Part shown: positions 59,986-64,000 of the stretch, one piece after another
Layout of the letters: every line of letters begins with the position of its first letter
Position numbering within the stretch: position 1 is the stretch's first letter
DNA from: Ferdinandcohnia sp036962685
Lineage (GTDB): Bacteria; Bacillota; Bacilli; Bacillales; Bacillaceae_L
DNA: 64,000 nucleotides
Reading direction: 5' to 3'
Assembly: GCF_036962685.1 (NCBI RefSeq)
Contig: NZ_JBALOP010000025.1
Location: 124,001 to 188,000, forward strand
Notes under the pieces: model-generated
Told to the model about the DNA's origin: nothing
The model's input: the letters and a program-made list of their open reading frames with translations, nothing else
Database searches by the model: none
Made by a program: the position numbers and the translations under genes

Positions 59986-60030
59986 AAAAACCTACAAACG
60001 CCGAAAAAAATGTTTGTAGGTTTATTATTT
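59986..60030. terminator. Bidirectional terminator
   Basis: AAACCTACAAAC (59988-59999) pairs with GTTTGTAGGTTT, much like the terminator at 56523-56567, and lies between converging genes. Confidence 0.7.
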
Positions 60031-60041
60031 TAAGAAGATAG

Positions 60042-60344
60042 TTAATCAACAATCGTGATAATGGGTGGCTTTTCTAAAAATTGAAATAGATTTGGACCAT
60101 CTGCTTCTGCTTCTCTTGCTTCAGGGCTTGCAAAGGCTTCAGTTAGTTTTTCCATATTCTCAAACTCTAAGACTGTTACTAGATATAGGTTTAAGTTCGT
60201 ATTTTGTGAATCAATGACACGATGAACGGAATCTTTTAAAATGTTTGGGATTTTTCGTCCTAGTGGGACATGAAGATTAAAATAATGTTTGTCAAAAGCC
60301 TCTTTATCCTTTGGTTCCTCATACATAATGATCATTTTCGCCAT
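60042..60344 (-). CDS. EthD family protein
   Basis: A 100-residue dimeric alpha+beta barrel protein. Signature: MIIMYEEPKDKEAFDKHYFNLHVPLGRKIPNI, with the family HYxxxHxPL pattern, and MEKLTEAFASPEAREAEADGPNLFQF near the C-terminus. Named after EthD of an ether-degrading system, such proteins take part in oxidation of small organic compounds. GAGGAG lies about 8 nt before ATG 60344; the longer frame is rejected. Confidence 0.85.
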   Translation of the reverse strand: MAKMIIMYEEPKDKEAFDKHYFNLHVPLGRKIPNILKDSVHRVIDSQNTNLNLYLVTVLEFENMEKLTEAFASPEAREAEADGPNLFQFLEKPPIITIVD

Positions 60345-60512
60345 ATTCATCCACTCCTCTTTTTCTTTTTCTAGTAAACTATATTCATTTGCTAGCAGAA
60401 TATTCGTGGTTTGTTCGCCATTAAGAATTTGGTTGAATGAAACTGATTGCAAAGTATTAGACAGGAAGAAATTTGAACTGTCTTACTCTGAAAAATTTAT
60501 AACATAAGGAAA

Positions 60513-60540
60513 GGGAGTCAGTGTAAAAACACCAACTCCC
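60513..60540. other. Hairpin of unknown role
   Basis: GGGAGT (60513-60518) pairs with ACTCCC (60535-60540), and GTGT with ACAC inside, around AAAA. It is followed by ATTTTG. Confidence 0.45.
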
Positions 60541-60584
60541 ATTTTGTTGTGCCCCTGCCAAGGAATTCTATTTTATCACATTTA

Positions 60585-60612
60585 GGGACATGGAGACAGG
60601 TTCACTGACCCA
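60585..60612. repeat. GGGAC-type repeat
   Basis: GGGACATGGAGACAGGTTCA and then CTGACCC resemble the other GGGAC palindromes in the window, but only imperfectly. Confidence 0.35.
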
Positions 60613-60707
60613 ACACATGGTTATAAATTACAATTAATCAGTATTCATTTAATATTCTTTCATTTATACTTGAAGTAAAAATAAGGGAATGCGGAAGTGT
60701 GATATCC

Positions 60708-61505
60708 ATGAATGATTATTTAATATCGGATTGTGCTAATTGTTTCGCGTTATGTTGTGTAGCCCTACCTTATGCTAAATCAGCAGATTTTCCATTTAAT
60801 AAAGATGCAGGTGAGCCATGTCGAAACTTATGTTCAGACAATCGTTGCGATATTCATGAACGATTAAGAGGAAAAGGGTTTCGTGGATGTGTTTCTTATG
60901 AGTGTTTTGGGGCTGGACAACATGTATCACAGACCATTTTTGAAGGTCGTGATTGGAGAGAAACACCAGAGCATGCCTCAGAAATGTTTGAAGTGTTTCC
61001 ACTCGTTCAACAACTACATGAAATCCTTTGGTATCTCAATCAAGCGCTTTGCTTGGAAGAGACAAAGTCATTTCATTCAAGTCTGCAGGACAAGTATAAT
61101 GAAACGTTAAAATTAACAGAGAAAACGCCTGAAGAAATTTTAAAGTTTGACATTGTCGTACATAGAAGTACGGTAAATGAATTATTGCTGAAAACAAGTG
61201 AAGTGTACCGTAAGGATATAGCTAAAAACATGAAAAGAGGACTAGATTACGTAGGAGCAAATCTAAAAGGGGCAGATTTACAAGGTGTTAGTTTACGAGG
61301 AACACTAATGATTGCTGCTAATTTAAGTCATGCTGATTTACGAAAAGCTGATTTTATTGGCGCTGACCTCAGGGATGCAGACCTTAGCAATGCAAACTTA
61401 ATTGGGGCTATTTTTCTAACACAATCTCAACTGAACTCAGCTAGAGGGAATGTACAAACAAAAATACCAAATTACTTAAAGAAACCAAGTCATTGGTTAG
61501 GATAA
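60708..61505 (+). CDS. Pentapeptide repeat protein with N-terminal cysteine-cluster domain
   Basis: A 265-residue protein in two parts. Residues 1-75 carry nine Cys (CANCFALCC, EPCRNLCSDNRCDIHE, FRGCVSYECFGAGQ), an arrangement like YkgJ-type zinc/iron-chelating domains. After a helical middle, residues about 180-245 are pentapeptide repeats (ADLQG, VSLRG, ANLSH, ADLRK, ADLRD, ADLSN, ANLIG) forming a right-handed beta helix, capped by FLTQSQLNSARGN. Similar proteins occur in actinomycetes. The role is unknown. Both GTG 60699 and ATG 60708 are possible starts; ATG is chosen on spacing. Confidence 0.8.
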   Translation: MNDYLISDCANCFALCCVALPYAKSADFPFNKDAGEPCRNLCSDNRCDIHERLRGKGFRGCVSYECFGAGQHVSQTIFEGRDWRETPEHASEMFEVFPLVQQLHEILWYLNQALCLEETKSFHSSLQDKYNETLKLTEKTPEEILKFDIVVHRSTVNELLLKTSEVYRKDIAKNMKRGLDYVGANLKGADLQGVSLRGTLMIAANLSHADLRKADFIGADLRDADLSNANLIGAIFLTQSQLNSARGNVQTKIPNYLKKPSHWLG

Positions 61506-61510
61506 AAATG

Positions 61511-61547
61511 AGTGGGACAGTACCCCTTAGTCCCAACTATTTTTTTA
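61511..61547. repeat. GGGAC-type hairpin, likely terminator
   Basis: GGGAC and GTCCC arms around AGTACCCCTTA, with a run of T after the right arm. It follows the pentapeptide gene. Confidence 0.55.
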
Positions 61548-61650
61548 TTACCGTCTTCACCATAGAGTCTGCTCGGTTAAATCTGATAATTTCGAGGAGC
61601 TGCTCCGCCATGAAATGGGGACTGTACTTAAATCCGCCATTAGTTAGCAT
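61537..61650 (-). CDS. Possible small ORF, 37 aa
   Basis: On the minus strand AAGGA precedes an ATG opening MLTNGGFKYSPHFMAEQ, then LLEIIRFNRADSMVKTVIKK. The frame stays open upstream of the ATG, so it might be a remnant of a longer gene. No family was recognised. Confidence 0.25.
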   Translation of the reverse strand: MLTNGGFKYSPHFMAEQLLEIIRFNRADSMVKTVIKK

Positions 61651-61688
61651 GGATTTCCTTGTCATATTTAAAACACCATTATTCAGGT

Positions 61689-61728
61689 AAAAAAATGAGA
61701 GCCAGCAAAATAGTTGACTCTCTTTTTG
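61689..61728. terminator. Bidirectional terminator
   Basis: GAGAG (61697-61701) pairs with CTCTC (61718-61722), extended by CA/TG, with A-run and T-run on the two sides. Confidence 0.6.
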
Positions 61729-61751
61729 GTACTTCTAATAAAGTAATTTTT

Positions 61752-62471
61752 TTAATGTTTATCTTTACTTTTATCAACCTTTTTCCAAAATTCTTTTGCG
61801 ATGATTTGATATCCTTCAGAACTTAAGTGGATATTTTGAGGATTTGGAATATAGGTTTCGTAGTTTTTGGCAATTACCTTACCTGTCGGAATAAAAGTAT
61901 CATTGTTTAATACGACAGCAGTTTCGATTACTTGATTTAATCCATCGAGTAGAGGGATTAAAAATTCTTTTTCTTGATCTGAAGCATATGGGAATGGGAA
62001 GTAGTAGCCCATTACATACACTTTAGCATCAGGGTTTAATTGTTCAATAGTACTCAAGATAATAGATATATTAATACCAACTTGTTTAGTTGCCTGTGGA
62101 ATTTCTTTTGGAGTACGAATTAACGGTAATAGATCGTTCGCACCAACATCAATTGTTACGTATTCGGCCTGCCTAATTTTTGTTTGAACTTCAGGTTTAC
62201 TGGTAACATCGATTAAAACATTTGCTGAAGTATAACCAGGTACCCCTAAATTAGCAAAATTGACTGTGTACTGAGACTGTTCAAAACGATCAACCAAATA
62301 ATCGGTGTATCCCTTACCACTTTCATTATACGGTGTTGTACCTGCGGCTAATGAGTCTCCTAATGCTACATAATCAATGTTCTTTTTAGCGGGGCCTTTC
62401 GCAAAAGCTGTTACTGGTACTGTTAGGAACAAAGCAAAGACAATCAAACTAAGGAAAATTTTTCTTTTCAT
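61752..62471 (-). CDS. Secreted SGNH/GDSL esterase
   Basis: A 239-residue secreted hydrolase. The signal peptide is MKRKIFLSLIVFALFLTVPV ending AFAKG. The SGNH blocks are VALGDSLAAG (nucleophile), NLGVPGYTSAN (Gly), DVGANDLLPL (Asn) and NIHLSSEGYQ (His). It lacks the lipobox seen in YpmR and has a Lys-rich C-terminus. It is likely an extracellular or wall-associated esterase or lipase. A strong AGGAGGAG site precedes the ATG. Confidence 0.9.
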   Translation of the reverse strand: MKRKIFLSLIVFALFLTVPVTAFAKGPAKKNIDYVALGDSLAAGTTPYNESGKGYTDYLVDRFEQSQYTVNFANLGVPGYTSANVLIDVTSKPEVQTKIRQAEYVTIDVGANDLLPLIRTPKEIPQATKQVGINISIILSTIEQLNPDAKVYVMGYYFPFPYASDQEKEFLIPLLDGLNQVIETAVVLNNDTFIPTGKVIAKNYETYIPNPQNIHLSSEGYQIIAKEFWKKVDKSKDKH

Positions 62472-62825
62472 TTCAACTCCTCCTTTTTGTTCTTAATTAA
62501 GAACTACCTAGATTATAACAATTTATATAATAACTTGTAAATGTGTTGTGCTGTGAAAGATATTAATTTTGTTATCAAGTCAGTAGGAGGCAATCCAATT
62601 CATTGTTAAATTTGTAAAATTCATCCCCACTTAATTCGTAAAGGGTTTCATTTTGAGGTGCCTTTCTTAAATTATGTACAAAAAGATGTCTTGTCCTTTA
62701 TCAAGTAAACATCAAAAGTAACATAAGCGGAGGATTTCCAGTTTTTATGCAGAATGGTGCTTATCTAGATCGGTACGGATACTTTTCATCCTAGTAGAGG
62801 GAATCCTGAACAGGACTGAAAAAAC
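62472..62825. other. Gene-free region with a CGGAG-type repeat
   Basis: These 354 bases hold a copy of the CGGAG repeat family (about 62728-62768) and the left part of a hairpin at 62807-62840. No gene is supported. Confidence 0.5.
62728..62768. repeat. CGGAG-type repeat copy
   Basis: CGGAGGATTTCCAGTTTTTA followed by TGCAGAATGGTGCTTAT aligns with copy 1 near 18181. Confidence 0.5.
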
Positions 62826-62840
62826 TCAGTCCTGTTTTTG
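62807..62840. terminator. Hairpin overlapping the 155-aa gene stop
   Basis: AACAGGACTGA (62809-62819) pairs perfectly with TCAGTCCTGTT (62826-62836). The T-run lies on the plus-strand side only. Confidence 0.55.
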
Positions 62841-63293
62841 TTCTTGCTTTTTCATATCAAACATACCTGTTGAAATATCATTTAGTTTATTGAGAAAACG
62901 GTTAAAGCCAAATCCGACAAAAAAAGCGACACTGACCTGCGCATATGGACCTTTAAGATTATCGGCGAAATCAATCATTAATATGCCACTTTCAATTAAA
63001 TTGACGGCAATGACAGCTGTACCTGTTGCAAACAGTGGAAAGAAAATATACATGATCCAGTGCCGAGGATCGATAACTTGATCGTTCATATAATGCGAAC
63101 AGAACATATAAAGATGCCTAAGCGATCCACCTATGGCGCCAGCGAAAAAATAATACAAGAAGGGTTCAATTTCTATTAACTTGGGAAATGTTTCTTCAAA
63201 TGCACCAATCCACAATGCACCAACAGCTATAAAACTCCCGAAAAACAGTATTGAAAGGTACGATAAAATCAGTATCTTTAACCATCTTTTCAT
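62826..63293 (-). CDS. Hypothetical membrane protein, 155 aa
   Basis: A small protein with four hydrophobic segments (ILILSYLSILFFGSFIAVGAL, FLYYFFAGAIGGSLRHLYMF, WIMYIFFPLFATGTAVIAVNLI, VSVAFFVGFGFNRFLNKL) and a Lys/Gln-rich C-terminus. It is not recognised; no motif suggests transport. A GGGGTG site precedes the ATG. It diverges from the ABC exporter gene. Confidence 0.7.
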   Translation of the reverse strand: MKRWLKILILSYLSILFFGSFIAVGALWIGAFEETFPKLIEIEPFLYYFFAGAIGGSLRHLYMFCSHYMNDQVIDPRHWIMYIFFPLFATGTAVIAVNLIESGILMIDFADNLKGPYAQVSVAFFVGFGFNRFLNKLNDISTGMFDMKKQEQKQD

Positions 63294-63342
63294 AAGAACA
63301 CCCCATTTTAAACATTTTATGGGTGGGCATAGAAAAAGGTGA

Positions 63343-63373
63343 CTGGGACAATGGAACTGTCCCTCTGTCCCAG
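63343..63373. repeat. GGGAC-type palindrome
   Basis: CTGGGACA (63343-63350) and TGTCCCAG (63366-63373) are perfect arms. It is the clearest of the GGGAC family copies and lies in the intergenic region before the ABC gene. Confidence 0.55.
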
Positions 63374-63442
63374 GATTGTGTAACTTTTTGGGTTTTGATT
63401 CGTAGGTATTGGGGTAGGATTTTTATGAAGGAGATAGTACAT

Positions 63443-64000
63443 ATGAGAAATGAAGATAATGGGTTGAAGCCGTTTTTACGATTAATTTTATCTACGAATA
63501 TTCCGAAGGCTGCTTTGACTGTCGGATTAATCGGGAGTATTATTACGACATTTGTGGGTCTTTCGATTCCGTTATTAACAAGGGAGCTTGTAGATGGATT
63601 TTCCGGTTTATCAATTAACGCCACGCTCATTGCGATAATTGCAGCGGTGTTTATTTTACAGGCTGTGATTGACGGAGTATCGACCTATATGTTAGCAGCA
63701 GTCGGTCAGCGAATTGTTGCACGGTTGCGTGAAAAAATGTGGGAGAAGCTTATTCGTTTGCCAGTCAGCTATTTTGATAAGCAACAAAGCGGGGAGTCTG
63801 TCAGCCGGGTAGTCAACGATACTGGAATTGTAAAAGATTTAATTTCACAACATTTCCCACAATTTATTACCGGAGTCATTTCGATCATTGGGGCACTCAT
63901 CATCTTACTTATAATGGACTGGAAAATGACGCTTCTCATGCTTATTTCCGTACCGCTCACATTGGTCATCATGATGCCGTTAGGGAAAAAGATGGCGAAA
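63443..64000 (+). CDS. ABC exporter, BmrA-like, N-terminal part (truncated by window end)
   Basis: The first 186 codons of an ABC multidrug exporter, with the transmembrane domain only; the ATPase domain lies beyond the window. It has the type-1 exporter pattern: IPLLTRELVDGFSG after helix 1, VGQRIVARLREKMWEKLIRLPVSYFDKQQSGES, VSRVVNDTGIVKDLI, and FITGVISIIGALIILLIMDWK. From memory this is close to Bacillus BmrA (YvcC). AAGGAG precedes the ATG with about 8 nt spacing. The substrate is probably amphipathic drugs or lipids. Confidence 0.85.
   Translation, partial: MRNEDNGLKPFLRLILSTNIPKAALTVGLIGSIITTFVGLSIPLLTRELVDGFSGLSINATLIAIIAAVFILQAVIDGVSTYMLAAVGQRIVARLREKMWEKLIRLPVSYFDKQQSGESVSRVVNDTGIVKDLISQHFPQFITGVISIIGALIILLIMDWKMTLLMLISVPLTLVIMMPLGKKMAK

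Larger units (their letters stand above)
60345..60707. other. Gene-free region between EthD and the pentapeptide protein gene
   Basis: It holds a hairpin at 60513-60540 and a GGGAC-type repeat segment at about 60585-60612. No coding frame is supported. Confidence 0.5.

Noticed and set aside
61493..61690. 65-aa plus-strand ORF after the pentapeptide gene
   Set aside because: It overlaps the pentapeptide gene end and the GGGAC hairpin, without a ribosome binding site.

Overview
The window reads as a chromosomal segment of a low-GC, Gram-positive, endospore-forming Bacillaceae (Bacillus/Neobacillus/Cytobacillus type). Support comes from strong Shine-Dalgarno sites, frequent TTG/GTG starts, U-tailed hairpin terminators, a YuzL-like small protein, bacilliredoxin, two DegV proteins, and a gene content that from memory follows the Bacillus subtilis ypgQ-ypgR-yphP ... 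ypjP-thy-dfrA ... ilvA-ypmP-ypmQ-ypmR-ypmS-msr order. No rRNA, tRNA, complete insertion sequence, prophage or CRISPR array was seen. A run of 15 Ns (14977-14991) marks an assembly gap.

Layout. 0-3 kb: TetR regulator, SCP2 lipid-carrier protein, SDR/acyl-CoA-reductase-like protein and a methyltransferase. 3-10 kb: metA (homoserine O-acetyltransferase, E111 type) divergent from fhs, then DegV, an HD hydrolase overlapping the ABC-F translation factor yfmR. 10-16 kb: NlpC/P60 wall hydrolase, cvfC/ypgR, brxA, ypiP, small ORFs, ypjP and a Pro-Pro-endopeptidase-like secreted metalloprotease. 16-24 kb: thyA-dfrA, hemolysin III, ilvA, ypmP, a second DegV, a PCYCGC lipoprotein and an MFS exporter. 24-28 kb: a tight sulfate-activation operon (comA, histidine phosphatase, cysH, sat, cysC). 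28-36 kb: YitT, Sco, metallophosphoesterase, YpmR, YpmS, a phosphotransferase and AmpS. 35-46 kb: CorA-type transporter with a small upstream ORF, ChrA, AIM24, holin-like protein, an MFS exporter, unknown small proteins, an acyltransferase and MsrAB. 46-59 kb: cold-shock protein, a tandem hairpin-repeat array, an NCS2 purine permease with its LysR regulator, small VOC/SnoaL/DUF1801 proteins, GMC and sarcosine-type oxidases, a YerA-like adenine deaminase, and a LysR regulator facing scoAB. 59-64 kb: a secreted unknown, EthD, a cysteine-cluster/pentapeptide protein, a GDSL esterase and the start of a BmrA-like ABC exporter.

Genes that work together: thyA and dfrA (dTMP and folate recycling) with fhs (one-carbon units); sat, cysC and cysH (sulfate to APS/PAPS to sulfite) with comA, which consumes sulfite to make phosphosulfolactate; brxA and msrAB (thiol and methionine repair).

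Most interesting observations: (1) a 40-codon ORF with an Asp-Pro-Asp-Pro motif directly upstream of a CorA-type transporter. Its start and end regions are perfectly complementary over 12 nt, and a second hairpin masks the corA ribosome binding site. This looks like an undescribed leader-peptide riboregulator. (2) The sulfate/phosphosulfolactate operon has a histidine phosphatase where a ComB phosphatase would be expected. (3) A six-unit 53-54 bp hairpin array lies downstream of the cold-shock gene. (4) Several structured non-coding elements and dispersed palindromic repeat families are present.
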